A stretch of DNA of 50,837 nucleotides, taken from the NCBI GenBank assembly GCA_021775735.1, contig JAJFHG010000014.1, positions 1 to 50,837 on the forward strand, given 5' to 3'. The position numbers and the translations under genes are program-made. Shown in pieces: positions 24,456-32,319 of this stretch (within the stretch, counting starts at the first letter, position 1; the number at the start of each line of letters is the position of its first letter). The notes under the pieces were generated by a model, which ran no database searches, was not told the origin of the DNA, and was given only the letters and a program-made list of their open reading frames with translations. The DNA is from Hyphomicrobiaceae bacterium (GTDB lineage Bacteria; Pseudomonadota; Alphaproteobacteria; Rhizobiales; Hyphomicrobiaceae).

Positions 24456-25430
24456 CTAACCCAGGTCGATCTGTGCGCCGTGGTTGCGCCCTGAAACGAC
24501 CAGGAGTTCCAGTCCTGATGCCTTAGCCTCTTCTACCAAAGTCGCATAGAGACGTTCAGCCGCATCTGGACTATCCAGGAAGGCAAATCCGGTCGGGCCC
24601 CACGAGCTTTGCCCCAGGCCTTGGCCGCCCAGGTGTCCCATTTTTTGGACGATTTTTTCGATCTCCGGGCTCGAAAATGCGCTGCCACCCTGTGCCGGAG
24701 CAAAATAGTTGCCGATGATCGCCTGCATTTCTGAGACCGCCGCACCGAAGGACGTTAGGTCCTGATCATGCAGCGCTGGCAACATCTGCATCATCGTAAC
24801 GTGACAGAGATGTGCAGACGTCGCCTTTGAAAGTGGCTCAAGCTTTGAAAAGGCTTCACGCTCCCGTTTGCCATGAATGCCTTGGGCGCGTGTGTCGAGA
24901 GCCAACACGATGCGCCATTGGTCTGGGATTTCAGCGCGCGCTACAACAGGCGGTGGGCGATCCGCATCACCTTTGCCACCGTCAATAATAAAGCCACCAT
25001 TTTCAAACGATGCAATGCCAATGGCTGAGCGCGCACCACGGCTGACGAGCGCGCCAAGGTCCCCGGGGACAACAGGTTGGCCTGCTAAAGCTTGTAACCC
25101 TGCACCAAGAGCGAGCGCCAACTGTGTGCCCGACCCTAAGCCAGCATGTGCCGGTATGGCGCTTTTTATGGCAACGTTATAATGGCCCTTGATGCCGAGC
25201 GTTGTTTGAAAGTTTGTCAGTAACTCCTGGGCCCGGTGTTGCTCGTGACCTGAGATTGCGGTTTTGTCAGTCCTGACGATTTCAATTTCTGTTGCTGGAT
25301 TTGAGATCGCAAGGCCAACGCTGCCAAAACGTCGACCAAGGGCACCATCTGGATCCAGAAATCCCAAATGTAACCGCGCCGGTGCGAGAACGCGGCTTTT
25401 TTCTGCGGCTGCAGGTTTGTGATGTGGCAA
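24456..25430 (-). CDS. Beta-ribofuranosylaminobenzene 5'-phosphate synthase (GHMP-like fold)
   Basis: A 324-aa enzyme that condenses p-hydroxybenzoate or p-aminobenzoate with PRPP in the first committed step of H4MPT synthesis. The GHMP-type fold shows in VLAPARLHLGFLDPDGALGRRFGSVGLAI, AIPAHAGLGSGTQLALALG and SSWGPTGFAF. The start is a TTG at 25430 with AAGGA about ten nt upstream; no ATG fits better. It diverges from the pterin carbinolamine dehydratase gene with 110 bp between them. Confidence 0.88.
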   Translation of the reverse strand: MPHHKPAAAEKSRVLAPARLHLGFLDPDGALGRRFGSVGLAISNPATEIEIVRTDKTAISGHEQHRAQELLTNFQTTLGIKGHYNVAIKSAIPAHAGLGSGTQLALALGAGLQALAGQPVVPGDLGALVSRGARSAIGIASFENGGFIIDGGKGDADRPPPVVARAEIPDQWRIVLALDTRAQGIHGKREREAFSKLEPLSKATSAHLCHVTMMQMLPALHDQDLTSFGAAVSEMQAIIGNYFAPAQGGSAFSSPEIEKIVQKMGHLGGQGLGQSSWGPTGFAFLDSPDAAERLYATLVEEAKASGLELLVVSGRNHGAQIDLG

Positions 25431-25540
25431 CGGGTGTTCGTCCTTAACGTTTGAGCTGCTGCCAATTGCGTTTAATGCTGTGATGGCAGTAGGGTCGGCT
25501 CGAGGGGTGCACTGTCACCTAAGCGTGAGGAGAGATCAAT

Positions 25541-25918
25541 ATGTCTGACACCGCTGAGACCGCCCTGTCTGAGGCAGAGGTAACATCTTGGTTGCACGAC
25601 AACCTGCCAAACTGGCGATTGGAAGATGGTTGGATCCGGCGAACTTACAAGACCCATGGCTGGAAAGGAACCTTGATGGTGATTGCAACGGTCGGGCATC
25701 TCTCAGAAGCTGCTTGGCACCATCCAGATATCACAGCGTCATATGCATGGGTTGAAGTCCGCCTGATGACCCATTCGGCCAAAGGCATTACAGAAAAAGA
25801 CCTAACTCTTGCAAAAAAGATCGAACAGGTTGTGCAGTGGCAGCCCGGCAAAGAGGATACCACTCTTGAGGGGACGCCTGAAACAGATCAGCGTTTTGCC
25901 TACATTAAGTATGATTAA
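25541..25918 (+). CDS. Pterin-4a-carbinolamine dehydratase family protein
   Basis: A 125-aa protein of the PCD/DCoH fold, with the catalytic EAAWHHPDI motif and the VRLMTHSAKGITEKDLTLAKKIE strand-helix. The enzyme dehydrates 4a-hydroxypterins made by pterin-dependent hydroxylases. GAGGAGA precedes ATG 25541. No aromatic amino acid hydroxylase is nearby; the gene lies between beta-RFAP synthase and folK, so a role in H4MPT or pterin repair is possible. A C-terminal tail of about 20 residues extends beyond the usual domain. Confidence 0.88.
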   Translation: MSDTAETALSEAEVTSWLHDNLPNWRLEDGWIRRTYKTHGWKGTLMVIATVGHLSEAAWHHPDITASYAWVEVRLMTHSAKGITEKDLTLAKKIEQVVQWQPGKEDTTLEGTPETDQRFAYIKYD

Positions 25919-25948
25919 CGGGTCGGTTGTGGTTGTGTGGCGGATATT

Positions 25949-26461
25949 ATGACGAGATCGTTTGATGCCATCATCGCACTTGGCTCCAATATGGGCGACA
26001 AGATCGGGGCTCTTGGTCGTGCGACCGCGCTGCTCGAAGCGCATGGCGAAATTGATGTTCTAAACCGATCCAATCTTTATCGAACGGATGCTTGGGGGGA
26101 GGAAGACCAAGATTGGTTCGTCAATGCCTGCTTAGGTGTTGCCACAACGTTAAGCCCTCTGGAGTTGCTTCATTTCTGCCAAGACATTGAAAATGAGTTG
26201 GGACGTGTGCGTGAAAAGCGCTGGGGCCCGCGGGTGATTGATCTTGATGTTCTTGTTTATAAGGATATCGCCCAATCAGATGCGGAACTGACGTTACCGC
26301 ATCCACGGATCACGGAGCGCGCGTTTGTATTGGTTCCCCTCAATGACATTGCTCCAAAACTCGTCATTAAAGGCAAGGCAGTTTGTGCATGGGTGCAGGA
26401 AATCGACACAAGCGGTATCCTTGAACTCGATCCGTTTAAAACATCAGAAAAAGCCAAATAA
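25949..26461 (+). CDS. folK: 6-hydroxymethyl-dihydropterin pyrophosphokinase
   Basis: A 170-aa enzyme that puts a diphosphate on hydroxymethyl-dihydropterin, giving the substrate of the DHPS-like protein at 14747-16210. Marks: IIALGSNMGDK, the active-site loop SNLYRTDAWG, FVNACLGVAT, and VREKRWGPRVIDLDVLVY, with the two metal-binding Asp in DLD. ATG 25949 is used; a GTG at 25937 would add four residues. It follows the dehydratase by 30 nt, so the two form one small operon. Confidence 0.92.
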   Translation: MTRSFDAIIALGSNMGDKIGALGRATALLEAHGEIDVLNRSNLYRTDAWGEEDQDWFVNACLGVATTLSPLELLHFCQDIENELGRVREKRWGPRVIDLDVLVYKDIAQSDAELTLPHPRITERAFVLVPLNDIAPKLVIKGKAVCAWVQEIDTSGILELDPFKTSEKAK

Positions 26462-26490
26462 AAAACCGCGGACCGTATAAAGGCCCGCGG
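26460..26490 (-). terminator. Terminator for the cytochrome c gene
   Basis: Read on the minus strand, a GC stem (26482-26490 with 26466-26474, one mismatch) is followed by a run of six T. It lies between the convergent folK and cytochrome genes. On the plus strand no T-run follows, so it mainly ends the minus-strand transcript. Confidence 0.75.
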
Positions 26491-26527
26491 CTTGAATATC
26501 TTGCGCTGAGCGCATCAAAGAACCTGA

Positions 26528-26923
26528 CTATTTCAAGGTCATCAGATAAGCAACAATGTTGGCAGCTTGTTTGTCGCTCACGCCTGGGAATAGCATTTTG
26601 GTGCCAGGGACCATAATTTTACTGCCAGGCTTTTTCTTGCCATCAACTTTAACTTTGCTAATCCACTTGGTTAGGTTCTCTTGGGTCCATTCGATACCAG
26701 AAGCTTTCATTGGCTCTGAGTATTCGTACCCTTCAACACTGCCCGCTTTGCGGCCTAAGATGCCATTGAGATGTGGACCAAGTGTATTCTTTGCGGCAGG
26801 ACCAACTTGGTGGCAGGCCTTGCACTTGATAAATTTCTTTTTGCCTTTTGCAGCATCGCCTTCAGCTAGTGCAAGTGTTGGGGCGATGAGGGCAAGACCA
26901 GCAGCCAGAAGCCATTTCTTCAT
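26528..26923 (-). CDS. Small class I cytochrome c, periplasmic
   Basis: A 131-aa exported cytochrome: signal peptide cut after ALA-EGD, haem motif CKACH at residues 34-38, TLGPHLNGILGRKAG typical of c2/c550-like cytochromes, and a Met ligand in GTKMLFPG. It could accept electrons from XoxG and pass them to the terminal oxidase (the cytochrome cH role), which is inference. It is monocistronic between two hairpins, near pqq genes. High Lys content fits a donor to an acidic oxidase face. Confidence 0.88.
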   Translation of the reverse strand: MKKWLLAAGLALIAPTLALAEGDAAKGKKKFIKCKACHQVGPAAKNTLGPHLNGILGRKAGSVEGYEYSEPMKASGIEWTQENLTKWISKVKVDGKKKPGSKIMVPGTKMLFPGVSDKQAANIVAYLMTLK

Positions 26924-27033
26924 AAAACCAATTCCTCCGAAGTTTCTATTGCGAGCGACGAGCCGTGCATCCCATCAGACTCTAGCGCCATATTATGGCG
27001 AATTCGCCCTGAATGTGCTGTGAACACATTGCC

Positions 27034-27067
27034 GCACCGCGAAAACACTTTATGTTTTTCGCGGTGC
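27034..27067. terminator. Long imperfect palindrome after pqqE
   Basis: GCACCGC plus an A-run pairs with a T-run plus GCGGTGC, a stem of about 14 bp with one bulged base and a 5-nt loop. It lies 39 nt downstream of the pqqE stop on the minus strand, and its T-run sits inside the stem. It may end the pqq transcript in one or both directions. Confidence 0.6.
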
Positions 27068-27105
27068 AACAATGATGATTGCTGAAAATCGGTGTTTTAA
27101 AAACG

Positions 27106-28320
27106 CTAAGCTGGATTGGTGTCGGCTTTCTTAGCGCCCCCCACACGTCGATAGACGAAGTCCGTAGATGGTGCGTGGCTCTCTTTTTCAGCCACATTGG
27201 CCCATTCTTCGTGGAGCGAGGAGAGCGAGCAGGCTGGATCGGTGTTGGTGGCATCACCCGTTAACGCAAAGGCTTGGCAACGACAGCCGCCATAATCAAC
27301 TTCTTTGCGATCGCATGACCGGCAGGGTTCTTTCATCCAGCTGGTGCCACGGTATTTGTTGAAGGCGTCGCCGTTAAGCCAAATTTCGGCAAGTTTCTTA
27401 TCTTTGATGTTGTCGAATTCCATGCCTTTGATCGATTCAGCAGCATGGCATGGCAACACGCGCCCTTGCGGTGTGATGTTGACAATGCCACGGCCCCAGC
27501 CCCCCATGCAGGGTTTTGGATACTTGGCGTAATAATCTGGCACCACGGCATCAATAACAAGAATGCCTTTGAGACGTTCGCGCGCCGCTTCGACATATTT
27601 GGCAGCTTCATTGAAGCCTTCACGTGTTGGCATCAGGGCGGCGCGGTTGAGCAGGGCCCAGGCATAATATTGAACATGCGCGATCTCAATGCGGCCAGCG
27701 CCCAACTCGACAGCAAAGTCGATCATCTTTGGAACGCTTTTAATGTTGTGGCGGTGGATCGGCGCATTGATCGTCAAGGGCATGCCGAGCTCTTTGACCC
27801 ACTTAGCAACTTCGATCTTTTTCTCCAGGCCGTTTTTGTAACCTGAAATCTTGTCCGCATTGCCAGGCTCAACATCCTGGATTGAGATTTGAACATGGTC
27901 GAGGCCGAGGTCGCGCAGTTTTTCAACCCGCTCCCGGGTTAACGTCACCGCGGCCGTGATCAAGTTGGTGTAGAGCCCAACTTCGGCAGCGACCTTGACG
28001 ATGTCTTCAAGGTCTTTGCGCGCCGCTGGTTCACCACCTGATAAATGGATCTGCAACACACCCAGGTCGGCGGCTTGGCGCATGAGATCCTGCCATTGCT
28101 CAGTGGTCATTTCCGTGTTGGCACGTTCCAGGTCAAGGGGATTGGAACAATACGGACATTGTAACGGGCAGCGGTGGGTGAGTTCACACAGCATGCCAAT
28201 GGGTGCACGCGCGCAGGCTTCCTCTTCATTGGCCTGATTTTCAACTGGCGCGTCATCAGTTTCACGGGCACCAACTGGCATTCCGCTTTCAGAGACGTGC
28301 TTTGGAGTTTGTTCATCCAT
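27106..28320 (-). CDS. pqqE: PQQ synthesis radical SAM enzyme PqqE
   Basis: A 404-aa enzyme that links the Glu and Tyr side chains of PqqA in the first step of PQQ assembly. The radical SAM motif CPLQCPYC is at residues 51-58, and the SPASM-domain cysteines are in CMGGWG, CRSCDRKEVDYGGCRC and DPACSL. ATG 28320 follows AGGAG by seven nt; the longer frame is not needed. The N-terminal 40 residues, acidic and low in complexity, form an extension ahead of the usual start region. It is encoded 97 nt behind pqqD. Confidence 0.96.
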   Translation of the reverse strand: MDEQTPKHVSESGMPVGARETDDAPVENQANEEEACARAPIGMLCELTHRCPLQCPYCSNPLDLERANTEMTTEQWQDLMRQAADLGVLQIHLSGGEPAARKDLEDIVKVAAEVGLYTNLITAAVTLTRERVEKLRDLGLDHVQISIQDVEPGNADKISGYKNGLEKKIEVAKWVKELGMPLTINAPIHRHNIKSVPKMIDFAVELGAGRIEIAHVQYYAWALLNRAALMPTREGFNEAAKYVEAARERLKGILVIDAVVPDYYAKYPKPCMGGWGRGIVNITPQGRVLPCHAAESIKGMEFDNIKDKKLAEIWLNGDAFNKYRGTSWMKEPCRSCDRKEVDYGGCRCQAFALTGDATNTDPACSLSSLHEEWANVAEKESHAPSTDFVYRRVGGAKKADTNPA

Positions 28321-28417
28321 CTTTGGGCTCCTGGTACCCAACACCGGGCACCTTAAGTTCAATTCTCACCCGGCCGCAGGCCGGTGACAGGACACAAGCG
28401 TAATGTGTGCAGTACCT

Positions 28418-28723
28418 TTATTGGGCAACTACGACACCCTTGTCTGATAAATCTTGCAGCATAGTGATGATATCAATGCTAATTTCACCTTCCGGTGCAT
28501 TGTACTCTTTAGCCATCATTGTGACGATGTCTTTGACGCTGCGATCGCCATCACAAAGTTTCAAAACTTCGACAGCAACGTCATCAGGATCAAACAGACG
28601 TTCAGGGGCCAGAATGATCCACCGACCACGTTCGGTATCATGACGCATCTTGATGTGACGCGGCATGATGAGCTTTGAGTTTGCGTCAATGATGACGCGT
28701 TGGCGAGGGGCAGCGTCTGACAC
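28418..28723 (-). CDS. pqqD: PqqA-binding chaperone PqqD
   Basis: A 101-aa peptide chaperone that presents PqqA to PqqE. The winged-helix RRE fold shows in ERGRWIILAPERLFDPDDVAVEVLKLCDGDRSVKDIV. It begins directly after the pqqC stop and ends 97 nt before pqqE. Free-standing, not fused to PqqC, although the two adjoin with no gap. Confidence 0.94.
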   Translation of the reverse strand: MSDAAPRQRVIIDANSKLIMPRHIKMRHDTERGRWIILAPERLFDPDDVAVEVLKLCDGDRSVKDIVTMMAKEYNAPEGEISIDIITMLQDLSDKGVVVAQ

Positions 28724-29494
28724 TTAAACGTCCTCCGGTTTAAAGGCGCCAGGTGGAACATTTCCAGGTTCATAGTAGGCGTGAAACAGCGCGTCCAATT
28801 GAGCCCAAAGCACATTGCATTTGAATTCTACCGCTGCAACACAGGCATCTTGTTCCGCGCGATTTGCAGCGTTTTGCAACACATAATTCAAGGCGAAGGT
28901 GGCATCTCGCGGAGCTTGGGTGAGCCGGCGCTTAAAGTAAGCCATGACCTTATCATCGATATAGTCAGGATAGTTCTCCAGCATGCCCGCGATACGCTCT
29001 TTGTGAATTTTGGGCGCGAACAACTCCGTCAGCGATGAGGCAATCGCAATTGTAAGTGGTTGTTCACGTACAAAATGCACATATGCCTCAACGGCAAATT
29101 TAGTAGCAGGCAATGCCCCCTCGCGAGAGCAGACATAGTCGCGATCCAGACCAAGGCCATCGGTTAGGATCATCCAGCGCTCAATGCCGCCTGGCTCTTC
29201 TGGTGGCAGACCATCATGGTCATGAATGCGGTGCAGCCACTCGCGGCGCAACTCACGATCATGCAGGCGGGAAATCAAAGCGGCGTCCTTGCGCGGCACG
29301 CCAGCTTGATAACAATAGCGGTTTAAAGCCCAAGCCTGCACCTGCCCTTTGTTGAGTTTGCCACCGTGAAGTAGATGATGAAAGGGATGCTTGTCGTGGT
29401 AGCGCTCAGCTCCAACAGCGCGGATCGCGGCTTCAAAGTCTTCGACGCTCATCATCGGAGCGTTATCGGTTTTGGGTTTTGACATCTCGTTCAC
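28724..29494 (-). CDS. pqqC: Pyrroloquinoline-quinone synthase PqqC
   Basis: A 256-aa cofactor-free oxidase that carries out the last ring closure and oxidation to PQQ. Marks: YHDKHPFHHLLHGGKLNKGQVQAWALNRYCYQ, and RIHDHDG in the active site. The GTG at 29494 overlaps the pqqB stop (GTGA); an ATG at 29485 is the alternative and would shorten the protein by three residues. It is directly followed by pqqD. Confidence 0.96.
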   Translation of the reverse strand: MNEMSKPKTDNAPMMSVEDFEAAIRAVGAERYHDKHPFHHLLHGGKLNKGQVQAWALNRYCYQAGVPRKDAALISRLHDRELRREWLHRIHDHDGLPPEEPGGIERWMILTDGLGLDRDYVCSREGALPATKFAVEAYVHFVREQPLTIAIASSLTELFAPKIHKERIAGMLENYPDYIDDKVMAYFKRRLTQAPRDATFALNYVLQNAANRAEQDACVAAVEFKCNVLWAQLDALFHAYYEPGNVPPGAFKPEDV

Positions 29495-30420
29495 AGGTTT
29501 ATCTCCATGCCATCATATCCAACATCCCAGCCTGCAGCTTCCACAGCCTTACGCGCCTCAGAATTCTCATCTAACACCGGGTTTGAATTGTTGATGTGCA
29601 CATAAACACGACGTGCGACATCAAGATCAGAAAAAGCAGCTATTGAACCATCTGGGCCGGACATTGACATATGTCCCATACGTTCACCAGTTTTTGGCAT
29701 AAGGCCCTGTTTCAACATCTCTTCGTTTGTGTAAAGCGTACCATCAAAGAAAATAAGAGCGGCACCTTTAATGCGGGCTGCAAGGGGTGGGTCTATCTCG
29801 GCGCAGCCAGGGACGTAGAAAAATGTTTTGCCCGCGCTTGATGAAATTTTGAGCCCAATTGTATCGCCTTTTTGGGTGCCGAAGCTGGGACCTGCATCTT
29901 TCTTTTCAAGATACAGAGCCACCTTTCCAGGAACATCAAAGGCTTCAATGGTAATACCGGTTGACCCGTCCACGCCTTCAATTTCAGTTGGCGTGTCCAT
30001 CGTTAACTCACGCCGTTCAACGTTATCTAGATTGAGAACATTGAAAATTGAGTTGTCGGCAAGCGTGTCGAGGACACGCGATGACCCGTACACCTTGAGC
30101 GGTTGTGCTTCACGCAAATTGACGAGACCGACGACGTGATCAACATCACCGTTGGTAAGGATTGCGGCCTTAATCGGCGTATTGCGATGGCCGTCTTCAG
30201 CTCGGGCACCAAGTTCTGGATTGTCGTTGATCTGTTGCCTGAGGTCGGGCGAGGTGTTGAGCAGTACCCACGCTTTACCGTCAGCGCTAATTGCCAGAGA
30301 CGACTGTGTGCGAGCTGTAAAACCTGGTTTTCCTGCTCTCACATTGGCGCAGTTTTTGCAGTTGCAATTCCACTGCGGGAAGCCACCTCCTGCGGAGGCC
30401 CCTAAAATCTTGATGATCAT
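29491..30420 (-). CDS. pqqB: PQQ biosynthesis protein PqqB (metallo-beta-lactamase fold)
   Basis: A 309-aa protein. Family marks are KILGASAGGGFPQWNCNCKNC with its zinc-binding cysteines, ILTNGDVDHVVGLVNLRE, and the final VGYDGMEINL. It is thought to hydroxylate the linked Glu-Tyr intermediate. ATG 30420 lies behind GAAGAAGA; the in-frame upstream 24 codons, rich in Arg, are not part of the conserved protein. It overlaps pqqC by 4 nt. Confidence 0.95.
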   Translation of the reverse strand: MIIKILGASAGGGFPQWNCNCKNCANVRAGKPGFTARTQSSLAISADGKAWVLLNTSPDLRQQINDNPELGARAEDGHRNTPIKAAILTNGDVDHVVGLVNLREAQPLKVYGSSRVLDTLADNSIFNVLNLDNVERRELTMDTPTEIEGVDGSTGITIEAFDVPGKVALYLEKKDAGPSFGTQKGDTIGLKISSSAGKTFFYVPGCAEIDPPLAARIKGAALIFFDGTLYTNEEMLKQGLMPKTGERMGHMSMSGPDGSIAAFSDLDVARRVYVHINNSNPVLDENSEARKAVEAAGWDVGYDGMEINL

Positions 30421-30463
30421 TTTGGTCTTCTTCGTTGGGGTGCGCCGACACCCGGTACGACAA

Positions 30464-30487
30464 CGGTGGCCGTTGGATCGGCCACCG
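30464..30487 (-). promoter_or_regulatory. Hairpin between pqqA and pqqB
   Basis: CGGTGGCC (30464-30471) and GGCCACCG (30480-30487) form an 8-bp perfect stem with an 8-nt loop, 40 nt after the pqqA stop and 44 nt before pqqB. No T-run follows, so it looks like an mRNA-stabilising or attenuating structure that lets pqqA exceed pqqB-E. The role is inferred. Confidence 0.5.
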
Positions 30488-30527
30488 CGCAAAGAATACT
30501 TAATAACGCAACGAAGCGTTACGTATC

Positions 30528-30617
30528 CTAGATGACGTCGATTTCAGCTGGCAGATAGCTGGTGACTTCCAGGCCAACTTCTTGTTCGCGAACGGCAGGT
30601 TTTGTCCAGGTTTTCAT
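30528..30617 (-). CDS. pqqA: PQQ precursor peptide PqqA
   Basis: A 29-aa ribosomal peptide whose Glu and Tyr become PQQ. The conserved EVTSY segment holds the cross-linked Glu (residue 16) and Tyr (residue 20), followed by LPAEIDVI. GGAGGAGATC lies just upstream of ATG 30617, an excellent ribosome site that suits a highly expressed peptide. It is the first gene of pqqABCDE. Confidence 0.96.
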   Translation of the reverse strand: MKTWTKPAVREQEVGLEVTSYLPAEIDVI

Positions 30618-31396
30618 TTTGATCTCCTCCAAGAATTTTTTTAGTCGTTCATATGTCTGAGTTGTGTGAGGTCTCTCGCCGAAGACACGTCTCACTTCAA
30701 CTTGAGCGTTAAGAACCACGTCTCGCGCGCTGAAAGCAAGTCAATTGTCTGTCACGAGTTTGTGTGGAAGGTGCGTAATCTAAATCATATTTTTTTAAGC
30801 CTCGCATATCTCGCACGTGGACCTCGTCTAAGACCAACCATAACGAATTTGCCTCCGTAGCAACCTGCCGGTGGAGACACTCCAGGGAGCAAAGACCTCG
30901 GGCTTGTGAGATGTCACCAACGCGAGATGCTAACTCCAACGTTCGTGTGGGCTCGCGTGGCGCGCTTTTGGGATCTGCGCCATGAATGCTTTAAAAACAT
31001 GAATGCCGCGTGCGCCCTTTCGTAGTGGTTTGGCGGTTATCCTGGACGCTAGACGCAAAAATATTCTGTCTAAATTTCAATATAAGAAAATGAATTCTTT
31101 TATAATCGGCATACTATGATCTTAATGGAAGATTATTCTAATTTCGTGTAGTGTGGTGTCGATCAAAGGGGGCACTGCGTGTGCTAACGCGTGTTGCACT
31201 GCCCCGACAGCACGGTTATGCGATAATCCATCAAAATTCTGTTGTCATACGCCCGGTTTTGTAGGGCTTGGGCCGGAACTTTGGCGGGCGCAAAAATTGG
31301 TGGACGCCACGGTCATTCTGGCCGAACGGATGTGCAGGTGGTGGGACCTTGATTGCAGGGAGCCATGTGGCGGTAGATGTGGAGCTTCAGAAGTCG
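30618..31396. promoter_or_regulatory. Divergent control region of pqqA and cobA-cysJI
   Basis: No convincing gene lies in these 779 bp. Near pqqA, GTGAG with CTCAC and GTCT with AGAC form a bulged hairpin at 30666-30695, within the likely pqqA leader. AT-rich DNA at 31055-31150 contains a perfect TATAAT (31101-31106) on the plus strand, without a good -35 box. An open frame at 31153-31428 has unlikely composition (many Cys and Trp) and is not called. Confidence 0.4.
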
Positions 31397-32278
31397 ATGT
31401 CGCGAAATTTAGGACCAGGTGCCCATAGTGGAGTTGGTCATGTCGATCTGATTGGTTGTGGCCCTGGGGATCCAGATCTGCTGACGATTAAGGCTGTTAA
31501 ATGCCTGACTGCTGCCGACGTCATCGTGACTGACCGCTTGGTTCCCGCTGAAATCATTGCCCTTGCGCGTCCTGACGCGCACCATATTGAAGTTGGCAAG
31601 ACACCCTATCAGGCTTCCATCAGCCAAGATGAGATCAATCGCATCCTGGTGCGCGAGGCCCTGAAAGGGCGTCGCGTTGCACGCCTTAAAGGTGGCGACC
31701 CTGGCATTTTTGGACGCCTTGCAGAAGAGGTGAGCGTTTTACGCGCGGCTGGCATTTCCGTTGACATTATCCCGGGCGTCACGGCTGCCCATGCCTGTGC
31801 AGCAAACATTGGATTGCCAGTTACGCTACGCCAAAAAGTGCGCCAGTTCTCCGTTCTGACAGGCGCGACAGCGAATGGTGATGTTGATCTTCATTGGCAC
31901 GCACTGGCACAAGAGGGCCAGGCTTTTGCCATCTATATGGGCGTCGCGGGCGCCGGTCACCTTGCGTCATGCTTAATGGCTGAAGGGGCTCCAAAGGCCC
32001 GTGTTGTGGTCATTGTCGAGAATGGCACGAGACCTGAGCAACGCACCGTTCAAACCACACTTGGTGATCTTGAAACCGCCATTGCTAGGCTTGGATTCAA
32101 GGGCCCAGCCATCATATTTGTTGGGCTTGATTGGCAAGACGCTAACCTCACTCCACCAGACGGTGTCGAGGTATTTCAAGCATCGAAAAATGCAAGTAAC
32201 ACTCAACAAACGTTAGATGATGCAGATTGTGCCGTGACGCGCGCGCGTGATGGTGTCAAAACCAGAACGCTGACTTAG
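31397..32278 (+). CDS. cobA: Uroporphyrinogen-III C-methyltransferase (siroheme branch)
   Basis: A 293-aa methyltransferase that makes precorrin-2 with two SAM, here for the siroheme of CysI. Marks: HVDLIGCGPGDPDLLTIKAVKCLTAADVIVTDRLV, VARLKGGDPGIFGR, GVTAAHACAANIGLPVT and FAIYMGVA. The start is unsure: ATG 31397 has GGAG at some distance; GTG 31367 and starts further up are open. No CysG oxidase-ferrochelatase domain is attached, so another gene must finish siroheme. Short gap (41 nt) to cysJ suggests one transcript. Confidence 0.88.
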   Translation: MSRNLGPGAHSGVGHVDLIGCGPGDPDLLTIKAVKCLTAADVIVTDRLVPAEIIALARPDAHHIEVGKTPYQASISQDEINRILVREALKGRRVARLKGGDPGIFGRLAEEVSVLRAAGISVDIIPGVTAAHACAANIGLPVTLRQKVRQFSVLTGATANGDVDLHWHALAQEGQAFAIYMGVAGAGHLASCLMAEGAPKARVVVIVENGTRPEQRTVQTTLGDLETAIARLGFKGPAIIFVGLDWQDANLTPPDGVEVFQASKNASNTQQTLDDADCAVTRARDGVKTRTLT

Positions 32279-32319
32279 ATCAAAACACAGCCCATGACCA
32301 CTTCGTCGAGGAGACGCTC

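Noticed and set aside
31153-31428. Cys-rich open frame upstream of cobA
   Set aside because: It overlaps the cobA start in another frame and has no family or site to support it.
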